NCBI GenBank assembly: GCA_034522055.1 | Contig: JAXHLS010000006.1 | Coordinates: forward strand, 1,212,790 to 1,276,789 | DNA length: 64,000 nucleotides | Direction of reading: 5' to 3' | Source: Gammaproteobacteria bacterium | GTDB taxonomy: Bacteria; Pseudomonadota; Gammaproteobacteria; JAABTG01 | Shown here: positions 27,952 to 36,867 of the stretch, piece by piece | How the letters are laid out: each line of letters starts with the position of its first letter | Numbering within the stretch: position 1 is the first letter of the stretch | The notes under the pieces: generated by a model | The model's input: the letters and a program-made list of their open reading frames with translations, nothing else | What the model was told of the DNA's origin: nothing | The model's database searches: none | Made by a program: the position numbers and the translations under genes

Positions 27952-28322
27952 CGGGCCCGCCCCCGGCTCCCGCCGGTGGGTCCGCTGCGCTTGACCCACC
28001 CTACGGCGCTACGACTCCGGCAAATGGTGGGTCCGCTGCGCTTGACCCACCCTACGCTGCTACGACCCCGGCAAATGGTGGGTCCGCTGCGCTTGACCCA
28101 CCCTACCCTGCCACGACCCCGCAAAACGTAGGGTGGAACAAGCGCAGCGGTTCCACCGTTCCAAGCCCCGCACATCGCCCCACCGCCCGCCGTGGGTCCG
28201 CTGCGCTTGACCCACCCTACGATGCTACGACTCCGGCAAATGGTGGGTCCGCTGCGCTTGACCCACCCTACCCTGCCACGCCCCCGCAAAACGTAGGGTG
28301 GAACAAGCGCAGCGGTTCCACC
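27952..28322. repeat. REP array A upstream of the RAYT gene
   Basis: There are seven units of a roughly 30-bp element (GTGGGTCCGCTGCGCTTGAC - CCACCCTACG): five direct (starting near 27976, 28027, 28078, 28192, 28243) and two inverted with GGAAC/GTTCC variation (near 28124 and 28291). Each can form an imperfect hairpin. The part 28026-28270 recurs almost unchanged at 28969-29213 on the other side of the transposase gene. The rest of the gap 27665-28359 is fliC leader and promoter. Confidence 0.9.
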
Positions 28323-28359
28323 ATAATCTCCACTCTCAACTTCCACGGACGGAAACGCC

Positions 28360-28878
28360 ATGAGCCGCTATCGACGCGCCCACATTCCGGGCGGCTGTTT
28401 CTTCTTTACGGTGGTCACCCACGACCGCGTGCCCCTGTTCCGCGATGAGTCGGCGGTGGCACGGCTACGCAATGCCCTGCGTCGGGTAACGGCAAAACGC
28501 CCATTCACCATAGATGCCATCGTGGTCCTGCCGGATCATATCCATGCACTGTGGCACCTGCCGGAGGGGGACGGGGATTTCTCCGAGCGCTGGCGGCTCA
28601 TAAAACATTACTTCACGGCCAATATCAGAGCCGCAAACCCTGCCTTGTGCGCCACCCCCATCTGGCAACGTCGATTCTGGGAGCACGCCATCCGCGACGA
28701 GTCAGACTGGAGGAACCATCTGGATTACATCCATTACAACCCGGTTCACCATGGCTATGTGCGAAGCCCCGCCGATTGGCCGTATGGGTCATTTCATCGA
28801 GCCGTGGAGGCCGGCTGGTACGCGCCGGATTGGGGGGAGACGCGGCCCCACGATATTGCCGGCATGGCGCCGGAGTGA
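28360..28878 (+). CDS. REP-associated tyrosine transposase (RAYT, Y1_Tnp)
   Basis: The 172-residue protein has the HUH/Y1 transposase layout: an N-terminal GCFFFTVVTHDR strand, the metal-binding VVLPDHIHALWHLP (His-x-His) and the catalytic-Tyr helix HLDYIHYNPVHHGY. RAYTs are domesticated IS200-like enzymes that spread or maintain REP hairpins. REP arrays on both sides support this. It interrupts the flagellar cluster in the opposite orientation. Confidence 0.93.
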   Translation: MSRYRRAHIPGGCFFFTVVTHDRVPLFRDESAVARLRNALRRVTAKRPFTIDAIVVLPDHIHALWHLPEGDGDFSERWRLIKHYFTANIRAANPALCATPIWQRRFWEHAIRDESDWRNHLDYIHYNPVHHGYVRSPADWPYGSFHRAVEAGWYAPDWGETRPHDIAGMAPE

Positions 28879-28903
28879 TTCGTATGGTCAACACGGGACA
28901 TTG

Positions 28904-29216
28904 CCCCCGCCCCCGCCGGTGGGTCCGCTGCGCTTGACCCATCCTACGGCGCCACGACCTTGGCAAGTGGTGGGTCCGCTGCGCTTGACCCACCCTACGC
29001 TGCTACGACCCCGGCAAATGGTGGGTCCGCTGCGCTTGACCCACCCTACCCTGCCACGACCCCGCAAAACGTAGGGTGGAACAAGCGCAGCGGTTCCACC
29101 GTTCCAAGCCCCGCACATCGCCCCACCGCCCGCCGTGGGTCCGCTGCGCTTGACCCACCCTACGGCGCTACGACTCCGGCAAATGGTGGGTCCGCTGCGC
29201 TTGACCCACCCTACGG
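28904..29216. repeat. REP array B downstream of the RAYT gene
   Basis: There are six units (starting near 28919, 28970, 29021, an inverted one near 29069, then 29135 and 29186). The array has the same order and spacers as array A, including a shared stretch of about 245 bp. The gap to flgL (29217-29320) holds another TTTCGCGTCTTTCGCGGTTA dispersed motif at 29227-29268. Confidence 0.9.
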
Positions 29217-29320
29217 CGGGGATCTTTTCCCTTTTCGCGCAATTTCGCGTCTTTCGCGGTTACGCTTTTCGCTTTTCGCCGTTCAGGCTCGGCTCGCCAG
29301 TCGGTCAGGCGGGTCAGGCG

Positions 29321-30520
29321 CTACAGGAAATTGAACAGGGACAGGCCCTGGATGCGGGTGAAGGCCTGCTGGGCGGCCTGAAGGGCGGTGAGTTGAAGGT
29401 TGAAGTCGCTGGCGGCCTTGGCGAAATCCAGGTCTTCGAGTTCGGACAGGGTGGTCTCGGTGAACAGGTTCACGTCCTGGCGGATATTGTCCTCGTCCTC
29501 GATGGTGGCGAGGCGTGCCCCCACCTGGGCGCGGATGTCGAGGATGTTCTCCAGGGCCTGGTCCAGGTCCGCCAGGCTGCGGCCGATGGCGTTGTTGAAA
29601 CCGCCGTCCGGGTTGGCGGTGGCGACGTTGCCGCGCAGGGCGTCGATGGTATTCTGGACGGTGGTGAACAGGTCCTGGCTGGTGCTGGCGGTCACAGCGA
29701 AGGCGTCGCCGGCGGCGGGCCGGCCCTGGATGCGTACCTGGATGCCCTGAAAGGCGATGGTGTCGCCGGGCTGGAAGGTGCCGCCGGCCACCACGACTTC
29801 GGTGGCGTCGTTCACCACCTGGAAGACGTCGGACGCGGTGAAGTCGATGGTGTAGTCGGCGGCGTCGAAGGCCCCGGGATCCACCACCGAGCCACCGCCG
29901 GCCACCCCGCTGCCGGTGTTGCCGGGGGCATCGGTGATGCGGAAGGTGCCGTTGCCGTTGGGGATGCGCTGGAACACCTCGACGCCGTCATCACCCACGG
30001 GCATGCGCCGGCCGGGGCCGATGAGGAGTTCGCGCTGATCCTGGTCGCCGTTGTAGGTGACCGCATTGCCCGGGCCGCGGGCGAAGGGTTCGGTGAGGGT
30101 GCGGTTGCCGGCGAATATGTACTCGCCGTTGGCGTCCCGGGTATTGGAAAGGGCGAGCAAGGCGTCCAGGGACTGCTCCACGTCCGCGGCCACGAAGCGC
30201 CGATCGGCGGCACTCAGGGAGGCATTGGCGCCCTGCACGGCACGGTCGCGGATCCCCTGCAGGATATCGGTGACGTTGGCGAGCACGGTCTCTTCCAACT
30301 GCAGGCGGTTCGTGGCCCGGTTGGCGTTGCGGGCAAACTGGGCGTTGCCGTTGAGCTGTTCCTTGAGGGTCAGGATACGCTCGGCCGCGGCGGGGTCATC
30401 GGCCGGGGTCAGCACGCGGCGACCGCTGGCGAGCCTGGACTGGGTGGTGGCCAGCTCTACCTGGCGGTCGTTGATGGCGGCGACGGCCTGGCGCTGGATC
30501 TCCAGGGTGGATATTCTCAT
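29321..30520 (-). CDS. flgL: Flagellar hook-filament junction protein FlgL (HAP3)
   Basis: The 399-residue protein starts MRISTLEIQRQAVAAINDRQ, has SGRRVLTPADDPAAAERI and a C-terminal helical segment ending FTRIQGLSLFNFL, the paired ends of the flagellin/FlgL fold. Its ATG lies two bases after the flgK stop, so the two are coupled. It joins the hook to the filament. A TTG two codons upstream is an alternative start, but the ATG fits the family N-terminus. Confidence 0.93.
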   Translation of the reverse strand: MRISTLEIQRQAVAAINDRQVELATTQSRLASGRRVLTPADDPAAAERILTLKEQLNGNAQFARNANRATNRLQLEETVLANVTDILQGIRDRAVQGANASLSAADRRFVAADVEQSLDALLALSNTRDANGEYIFAGNRTLTEPFARGPGNAVTYNGDQDQRELLIGPGRRMPVGDDGVEVFQRIPNGNGTFRITDAPGNTGSGVAGGGSVVDPGAFDAADYTIDFTASDVFQVVNDATEVVVAGGTFQPGDTIAFQGIQVRIQGRPAAGDAFAVTASTSQDLFTTVQNTIDALRGNVATANPDGGFNNAIGRSLADLDQALENILDIRAQVGARLATIEDEDNIRQDVNLFTETTLSELEDLDFAKAASDFNLQLTALQAAQQAFTRIQGLSLFNFL

Positions 30521-30522
30521 GG

Positions 30523-32814
30523 TCAACCCCTCGTGACGGAAAGCAGTTCCTGGAAGATAGTATCGGCCGTGGAGATGATTCGTGCAGCGGCCTGGTAGGA
30601 CTGCTGGAACAGCAGCAGGTCGGCGGCCTCCTCGTCCAGGTTGACGCCCGACACCGCGGAGCGCGCCGCCTGGGTATTGTCCAGCAGGGTGCGCTGGGCC
30701 GACAGGTTGATGCCCGCCTCACGGGTGGTGCCGCCGATCTGCACCACCAGCTCGCCGTAGGCATCCTGGAAGTTGGCGGTGCCGCCGTTGAGTACGGTGG
30801 CGATCTGGAGATCCGCCAGGGCCAGGGCGTTGCGGTTGTCGCCCACGCCGAAGGTGTTGGGCGTGACGGTGAAGACGTCGCCGTTGACGGGTTCCCCCTC
30901 GACGGCGACGCGAATGCCACTGAACTCGATGGGCGCCCCGGAGCTATAGGCATCGCTGGCGATGGCGTTGGCGCCGCCGTCCAGGACCACGTAGCTGTCG
31001 GCGGCGGCGGAGAAGGTGAGCTCACTGGTATCGGCCGCACCGCTCAGGGCACCGCCGAAATAGCCGGTGATGGTGTCGCCGGCATCCGACGCCCCCGTGA
31101 GCGTCTCCCTCACCACGATGTCGCCGGTGGTGGCCGGGTCCCGGGTGAGGAACAGGCTGCCCCCCTCCACCAGGGCCCGCACCCCGGTGGTAACCGTGTC
31201 GTCGTTGATCTCCGCGGCGATGGCCGCGGCGTCGGCCAAGGGGATATCCGCTACATTCTGGCGGTAGACGATGACCCCGTCGATGCTGAGGTCGTAACCC
31301 AGAGTCAGGGTGTCGTCGATCCCGGTATCGCTGAAGGTACCCCGGCCGCCCCCCGCCGCGCCCGTGGCATCCGCCAGGACGATCTCATAATCGTCCGGCG
31401 CATAGGCCACCGGGTCCACGACCGCCGCCGGCGACACCGCCCCGAGGCCGGCGTTGTCCACCGCGGCGGCGCTGGCCGCGGGCGATCCGGCTGCGATGTT
31501 GAGGGGGTTTGATATCTCCGTGGCCAGGTCTCGGGCGGCGAAGCGCGTGGGCCGGATGAGAAAACCATCACCCTCGTCCACCGTGCCCGTCACCGTCAGC
31601 TCGATGCCATCCACCGTGGTGGTGGCGGCCGCCGGCAGGCCTGTGAAGTCAGCGGATACGTTGGTTACCACGCCATCGGACAGGCGCGTGAGGCTGAAGG
31701 TGGAGCCGTTGCGCTCCAAGCGGTAATCGCTGGTGGTGAGTTGGCCGATGTCGGTGATGACCGCCTCTACGGCGGCGGTACCGGTGTTGCGGCTGCTGGC
31801 GGATACCGCCGCGCTGGTATCCGCCAAGTCATTGAAGAAGGCCCCACCCAGATTGCCCTGCAGATCGAGGCCCTGGCGGTGCTGCGCGTTCACCGTGTCG
31901 GCGAGGCCCACCGCGATGCGCCCGAAGATGTTGCGAGCCGGGTCGATGAGTGTCTCCCTGACTTCCAGCAGCCCCCCCAACTCGCCACCCCTGATGAACT
32001 GGGAAATCACGGGATTGCCGGGCACGTTGGCCAGAGCCACCTCGCTCCGGGTGGGGTCGAATTCGTTGCCGGTCACCGCCAGCCGGTTGGCGAAGGTATC
32101 CACCACGATAGGCTGGCCACTGCCGATAGATACGTTCACCGTCCGATCCGCCTGTTCCAACACAGCCACATCCACCAGCTCCGACAGCTGGCGCAGCAAC
32201 TCGTCGCGCTGGTCCAGCAGATCGTTGGGCTGGGAGTTGGTGGAGACCGACACGGCGCGGCGGATATCGCCATTCAGGGTGGCAAGGTTCTCGGCGAAAC
32301 CATTGATGAGGCTTACCGCTTGGCCGACGCGGCTGTTGATGGAGGACTCGATGCTGGCGAACTGGCCGTCGAGGCCGGCGAAGCGCTCCACGAGGGCATC
32401 CGCCTGGGACAGCAGCACGCTGCGGGGGGCCGTGGACACCGGGTCGTTGGCCACGTCCTGCACGGCGGAGAAGAAGGCGTCGATGGCCGGCGACAGGCCG
32501 GCATCCGGAGAGGCCACCAGGTTGTCCAGCCGAGACGCCAGGTCGTTCACGGTATTGAGACGCTCGAGGTTTGCCGTGCCGGAGCGGATGTCCGCGACCA
32601 GGAACTGGTTCACCGAGCGGCGGATATCGCTGACCTGAACACCGGTGCCCTTGAAGCCGCCGTCGATGAACTGGGGCGCCCTGGCGGTGATGTCGTTGCG
32701 CTGGCGGCTGAAGGCGGGGTTGTTCACGTTGGCGATGTTGTGGCTCACCGTGCTCAGGGCCCGCTGGGAAGTCTGCAGTGCGGATACGCCGATGCCGAAG
32801 AGGGAATTGCCCAT
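30523..32814 (-). CDS. flgK: Flagellar hook-associated protein FlgK (HAP1)
   Basis: The 763-residue protein opens MGNSLFGIGVSALQTSQRAL with the AFSRQRNDI box and ends with a helical NLDEEAADLLLFQQSYQAAA segment, as in all FlgKs. It is longer than the enteric protein (about 550 residues); the excess lies in the central Ala/Asp/Thr-rich region. It is the first junction protein at the hook tip and lies three bases after flgJ. Confidence 0.94.
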   Translation of the reverse strand: MGNSLFGIGVSALQTSQRALSTVSHNIANVNNPAFSRQRNDITARAPQFIDGGFKGTGVQVSDIRRSVNQFLVADIRSGTANLERLNTVNDLASRLDNLVASPDAGLSPAIDAFFSAVQDVANDPVSTAPRSVLLSQADALVERFAGLDGQFASIESSINSRVGQAVSLINGFAENLATLNGDIRRAVSVSTNSQPNDLLDQRDELLRQLSELVDVAVLEQADRTVNVSIGSGQPIVVDTFANRLAVTGNEFDPTRSEVALANVPGNPVISQFIRGGELGGLLEVRETLIDPARNIFGRIAVGLADTVNAQHRQGLDLQGNLGGAFFNDLADTSAAVSASSRNTGTAAVEAVITDIGQLTTSDYRLERNGSTFSLTRLSDGVVTNVSADFTGLPAAATTTVDGIELTVTGTVDEGDGFLIRPTRFAARDLATEISNPLNIAAGSPAASAAAVDNAGLGAVSPAAVVDPVAYAPDDYEIVLADATGAAGGGRGTFSDTGIDDTLTLGYDLSIDGVIVYRQNVADIPLADAAAIAAEINDDTVTTGVRALVEGGSLFLTRDPATTGDIVVRETLTGASDAGDTITGYFGGALSGAADTSELTFSAAADSYVVLDGGANAIASDAYSSGAPIEFSGIRVAVEGEPVNGDVFTVTPNTFGVGDNRNALALADLQIATVLNGGTANFQDAYGELVVQIGGTTREAGINLSAQRTLLDNTQAARSAVSGVNLDEEAADLLLFQQSYQAAARIISTADTIFQELLSVTRG

Positions 32815-32817
32815 GGC

Positions 32818-33735
32818 TCATATGCTCCAGTTCAGGTCGCGCTGCCAGATGGCCAGCACTTTGTCGGCATAGCGGGGATCGGTGGCGTAGCCGGCCTCGT
32901 GGAGGCCTCGCATGAAGCCGGAGGCATCGGGCGCGCGCTCCAGGGCTTCGGTATAACGGGCGCCCGACTGCAGGAAAGCCACGTAGTCCTGGAAACTGGC
33001 GGCGTAGGAATCATAGGCACGGAACGCCGCCTGCTCGCGTTGGGCCACGCCGTCCCGGAACTCCACCGTGGACAGGCTCACCCGCGGGCCGTCCCAGCGC
33101 CCGTCCGCCTTGATGCCGAAGAGGTTGTGGGAGCTGGAGCCGTCGGGGTGGCGCGGTACCGCCCGACCCCAGCCCGTCTCCAGGGCCACCTGGGCCAGCA
33201 GCAGGCCGGCGGGCACCCCCAGGCGGCGGGCCGCCTCCTCGGCTGCCGGCCGCAACGCGTCGATGAAGGCCTGGCGGTCCGGGAAGTCCGCGCCATGCAC
33301 CGCGGCCGGCGCCACCGCCGCCGGCGGCCTGCGTGAGGCGAAGGTGCGCAGCGGTGGCGCCAGTTCGCCCGCGGTCCCGCGGGTCCCGTCTGCACCCTCC
33401 CCGGCTCCCGGGCCGTTCACCAGGGGTGTGAGCTGGCGCTTGAGCATGTCGGCGATACCGAGGCTGCCGTTGCGGGACAGCTCCACGCTCAACTGGTCAT
33501 CCAGCATGCCCTGGTAGAACTCCACCTCGCGACTGCCGGTGAGGGGATCGCCGAAACCGGCCTCGCGCATGGACTTCAGCATCATCTGCATGAACATGGA
33601 TTCGAACTGCCGGGCCACCTCGTCGAGGGTGGCGCCGGCATCCCGGCGCGCGTCGGTACGCAGGCGCGCGAGGGCGGCAAAATCGGTGTAGCTCCCGGCT
33701 GCAGGACTCTGGACGCTATGGCTGGCGGGTAGCAT
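32818..33735 (-). CDS. flgJ: FlgJ, rod cap and peptidoglycan hydrolase
   Basis: The 305-residue protein has an N-terminal rod-binding domain (about 25-115, with ARQFESMFMQMMLKSMREAG) and a C-terminal glucosaminidase domain (about 150-300, with ALETGWGRAVPRH and the catalytic Glu, then HNLFGIKAD). This two-domain form is the gammaproteobacterial FlgJ, which bores through peptidoglycan for the rod. It lies between flgI and flgK. Confidence 0.94.
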   Translation of the reverse strand: MLPASHSVQSPAAGSYTDFAALARLRTDARRDAGATLDEVARQFESMFMQMMLKSMREAGFGDPLTGSREVEFYQGMLDDQLSVELSRNGSLGIADMLKRQLTPLVNGPGAGEGADGTRGTAGELAPPLRTFASRRPPAAVAPAAVHGADFPDRQAFIDALRPAAEEAARRLGVPAGLLLAQVALETGWGRAVPRHPDGSSSHNLFGIKADGRWDGPRVSLSTVEFRDGVAQREQAAFRAYDSYAASFQDYVAFLQSGARYTEALERAPDASGFMRGLHEAGYATDPRYADKVLAIWQRDLNWSI

Positions 33736-33744
33736 GGTCGGGCC

Positions 33745-34875
33745 TCAGATGATGATAAGGTCGGCATGCAGGGCGCCGGCCTCCTTCAGGGCCTCGAGGA
33801 TGGCCACGAGGTCGCTGGGGGCCGCGCCCACCTGGTTGATGGCCCGCACCAGTTCGTCCAGGGACACCCCGGGCTCGAACACGAAGGCGCGGTTGTTTTC
33901 CTCGGTCACCTGGATCTGGGTCTGTTGGGTGACCACCGTCTCGCCCGCCGCGAGGGGCGCCGGCTGACTCACCCGGGGTGCCGTGCTGATGCTCACCGAC
34001 AGGCGCCCGTGGGCCACCGCGGCGGCGCTCACTCGCACGTGACGGCCGATGACCACGGTGCCGGTGCGGGAGTTGACGATGACCTTGGCGGGACCGTCGG
34101 CCGGGGTGATCTCGATGTTCTCGATGACCGAAATGAAGCCCACGCGCTGGGCGGCATCCAGGGGCGCCGCCACCCGCACCGAGGTGTGGTCCATGGGGTG
34201 CGCCGTACCCTCCCCCACCAGGTCGTTGATGCTGTCGGCCACTCGCTGAGCGGTGGTGAAATCGCTGCGCTGGAGGTTGAGCACGATGGAGGCCTCCTCA
34301 CCCATGGAGGTGGGGGCCGCGCGCTCCACCGTGGCGCCATTGGGGATGCGCCCGGCGGTGGGTACGTTGACGCTGATGCTGTTGCCGTCCTCGGTGGCGG
34401 CGCCAAAACCGCCCACCACCATGTTGCCCTGGGCGAGGGCATAGATCTGGCCGTCGGCCCCCTGCAGCGGCGTCATGAGCAAAGTGCCACCGCGGATGCT
34501 CTTGGCATTGCCGATGGTGGACACCGTGACGTCCAGGTTCTGGCCGGTCTTGGCGAAGGGCGGCAGGGTGGCATTCACCGTCACCGCCGCCACGTTCTTG
34601 AGCTGGGGATTGACGTCGGGGGGCACGCGGATGCCGAAGCGGTTCAACATCGCCTTGAGGCTCTGCACCGTGAACGGCGTCTGCCCCGTCTGGTCGCCGG
34701 TGCCGTCCAGCCCCACCACCAGGCCGTAGCCGATGAGCTGGTTGTCCCGCACCCCCGCCACCTCGGCCAGGTCCTTGATGCGTTCCGCCAGCGCCGCCGG
34801 CGCTGCAAGCAGCGCGCAGACCGCCACGGCGACGATTGTCCTGAATACCCTGGTCATAGCGACTGTTCTTCTCAT
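33745..34875 (-). CDS. flgI: Flagellar P-ring protein FlgI
   Basis: The 376-residue protein has a Sec signal peptide ([20 protein letters not shown]) and the FlgI body with [33 protein letters not shown] and a C-terminal [20 protein letters not shown]. It forms the P ring in the peptidoglycan layer. I chose ATG 34875 because GAGGGA stands ten bases upstream; ATG 34857 is possible. It is the first flagellar gene here: flgH and the rod genes are not upstream, so the cluster is broken at repeats near 35.1 kb. Confidence 0.93.
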   Translation of the reverse strand: MRRTVAMTRVFRTIVAVAVCALLAAPAALAERIKDLAEVAGVRDNQLIGYGLVVGLDGTGDQTGQTPFTVQSLKAMLNRFGIRVPPDVNPQLKNVAAVTVNATLPPFAKTGQNLDVTVSTIGNAKSIRGGTLLMTPLQGADGQIYALAQGNMVVGGFGAATEDGNSISVNVPTAGRIPNGATVERAAPTSMGEEASIVLNLQRSDFTTAQRVADSINDLVGEGTAHPMDHTSVRVAAPLDAAQRVGFISVIENIEITPADGPAKVIVNSRTGTVVIGRHVRVSAAAVAHGRLSVSISTAPRVSQPAPLAAGETVVTQQTQIQVTEENNRAFVFEPGVSLDELVRAINQVGAAPSDLVAILEALKEAGALHADLIII

Positions 34876-35117
34876 GGATGCTTTCCCTCTGCCGTGTTCC
34901 TGCACAGCCCATGCCAGAACCATCCGGCATGGAGAAAAACCCATGAATGGTCGATAAGTTATTGTTTTAAATGGACGCCTTTACGGGCCCTGGAAGCCGC
35001 CCGGCATCTCGCCAGGACAGCCGGCCGCGGCAATGGCTTGCCGCCCGGGGGAAACCTTGCCGCCGCCGGGCGCCGAAGAGAGAAAAGAGAAAAGAGAAAA
35101 GAGAAAAGAGAAAAAAG

Positions 35118-35209
35118 CTTAACCGCGAAAGACGCGAAAGGACGCGAAATGGGGAATGCCGGGGGGCTTCGATTACCCCAGGCAGGAGCGACACCCTCGT
35201 CGCAATTTC
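35118..35209 (-). repeat. Dispersed 75-bp repeat, copy 3 (inverted)
   Basis: Read on the minus strand this matches copies 1 and 2 (GCGACGAGGGTGTCGCTCC - GTAATCGAAGCCC - TTTCGCGTCTTTCGCGGTTA). A purine run of AAAAGAG units lies directly before it (35085-35115), mirroring the pyrimidine run after copy 2. Another partial unit is at 35270-35306. The gap 34876-35298 holds no gene. Confidence 0.8.
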
Positions 35210-35298
35210 CGACGCCAATCGCGGCGAGGCACCGCTCCTACAGGTGGCGCTTCCACCGTCATCTCTTTGTTCTTTCGCGTATTTCGTGTCTTTCGTCG

Positions 35299-36048
35299 TT
35301 ATTCCCTATTCACCATTCTCCCCTTCAGCGTCGACGACGCTCCGCTTTCCGAATCCTTGCGAAAACGCAGAAAATACTGAGTCTCCATGAAGCCCCTCTC
35401 CTCCTCCAGCACGAAACCGGCGGACTCGATCTCCCGGATGAAGACCTCTTTGCCGGCCCGCACGTGGCCCAGCACCCAGGGGTTGCTGACCCCGGGGATG
35501 CGCTTGAAGTCGATGACCACCACCTCGCTCCCAGGCTTGAGGGCGCGGTGCAGGGATCTCATGGTGCTGATGGGGTACTCGAAATGATGGTAGGTATCGG
35601 AGATGAAGGCGAGATCCACGGCGGCCTCCGGCAGCAGCACGTCCCGCGGCGTGTTGATGATACCCGTGACATTGTCGTGCCCCTGCTCTTGCGCCCGGCG
35701 CACCACGTTGTCCACGAAAGTAGGGGTGATATCCACCGCATACACCCGCCCCTCCGGGCCCACCTCGCGGGCGAACAGACGGGTGAAGAAGCCCGTGCCG
35801 GCGCCGATGTCCGCCACCGTGGAGCCCCGCTCGATGGCGAGGGCCTCGAGGATGTCGTGGCGACGGTCATAGACCTCCCGCCCATCCCGCTCGAAGATGT
35901 CCACCCAGCGCTGCCACTGGGAATCGGCATAGGACGCATTGATGCCCGGATTGACACTGCGCTCCTGTTCGGCCCACGAAGATCCGAAGGCCCCCAGGAG
36001 GACCAGGGCGAGGAGTAAGGTGAGGGTTCGCGACGGTGTTGGGCTCAT
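35299..36048 (-). CDS. Class I SAM-dependent methyltransferase with a signal peptide
   Basis: The 249-residue protein has an N-terminal hydrophobic segment (TLTLLLALVLLGAFGSSWAE) with a good signal-peptidase site. A Rossmann methyltransferase follows: VADIGAGTGFFTRLFA (SAM loop), YAVDIT (acidic strand end) and DLAFISDTYHHFEYP. An exported methyltransferase is odd because SAM is cytoplasmic, yet proteins of this form recur in proteobacteria. I chose ATG 36048 for the signal peptide; the open frame extends further upstream through a repeat. Substrate unknown. Confidence 0.8.
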   Translation of the reverse strand: MSPTPSRTLTLLLALVLLGAFGSSWAEQERSVNPGINASYADSQWQRWVDIFERDGREVYDRRHDILEALAIERGSTVADIGAGTGFFTRLFAREVGPEGRVYAVDITPTFVDNVVRRAQEQGHDNVTGIINTPRDVLLPEAAVDLAFISDTYHHFEYPISTMRSLHRALKPGSEVVVIDFKRIPGVSNPWVLGHVRAGKEVFIREIESAGFVLEEERGFMETQYFLRFRKDSESGASSTLKGRMVNRE

Positions 36049-36337
36049 GGCGTCTCGGGAAGGTGGAATCGTGCTGGGCCAGACAGGATCGAACCATATA
36101 CGGAACAAGGGCAGGGGTTCCACCGTCTCGGCTGGTGGACCGAAGCCAAACAGCGAAACGCGTAACCGCGAAAGACGCAAAATTGCGCGAACAGAGAGAA
36201 CGACGGGGGGCGTGCAGGAACGAGCCGGGCGGTTCTACCGTTCCAGGGCCGGAGGATTGCCCCGGCGTGGGGCCGGTGTATTTGAACTTTGGGGTGCAGG
36301 GCGTTACTAATAGGGCATCAACATCTCGCCACCACGG

Positions 36338-36730
36338 ATGCCCATGGGCCTGCGCACTTCAAAGACCACCCGACTCATGGTCCTCTGGATCGCCCTCGCG
36401 GTGCTGGTGGTACCCATGCGCGTGGTGGCCGGCGAGCTGATGCACCATGGCGTGGACGACAGCGACTCGGCCGTGAACGGAACCACACACGGGACCATGA
36501 ACGAGGCCATGCACGCCGCCATGGACACCAGCGGCATGGACTGCCCGGGCCACCAGGACGACAGTTGCTGCGAGGACGCCTCCTGTGGATGCCTCGCCCA
36601 TGTCACCGCCCTCACCCCGCCGGCCGGACTTCCCACGGCCGTCACCTTCGGCATCCCCCCCGGTCGGGCCTTGGCCCTGCCGGAACTGCCCTCCTTCACC
36701 GCCGCCATCTACCGGCCACCCCGGGCCTAA
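36338..36730 (+). CDS. CopL-like metal-binding protein
   Basis: The 130-residue protein has a hydrophobic N-terminus (about 13-31), a His/Met/Asp-rich segment with repeated MHAAM and HGTM elements, and a CCEDASCGC cluster before a C-terminal IYRPPRA. This resembles CopL, the copper-binding protein at the head of copLAB operons in xanthomonads. Position directly upstream of copA and copB supports it. The gap 36049-36337 before it holds a dispersed repeat (about 36163-36192) and presumably a promoter. Confidence 0.65.
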   Translation: MPMGLRTSKTTRLMVLWIALAVLVVPMRVVAGELMHHGVDDSDSAVNGTTHGTMNEAMHAAMDTSGMDCPGHQDDSCCEDASCGCLAHVTALTPPAGLPTAVTFGIPPGRALALPELPSFTAAIYRPPRA

Positions 36731-36867
36731 GCCTTCCTGAGGTCCGCCCCGCGCGGGAAAGCCCTCTCATCCGGGGCTTCCCGGGGGCGCCATCCGACGT
36801 CATTCGTTCGTCCCGCGCCGCCCGCCGTGGCCGCGGGGAACCGTCCGGAACACCAGAGGAAATCACC

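Noticed and set aside
27976-29216. CRISPR array
   Set aside because: Repeats are hairpin REP units in both orientations with near-identical spacers, and no cas genes occur in the window.
29135-30598. Plus-strand frame of 487 codons over flgL
   Set aside because: Starts within the REP array and is otherwise antisense to flgL; no independent evidence.
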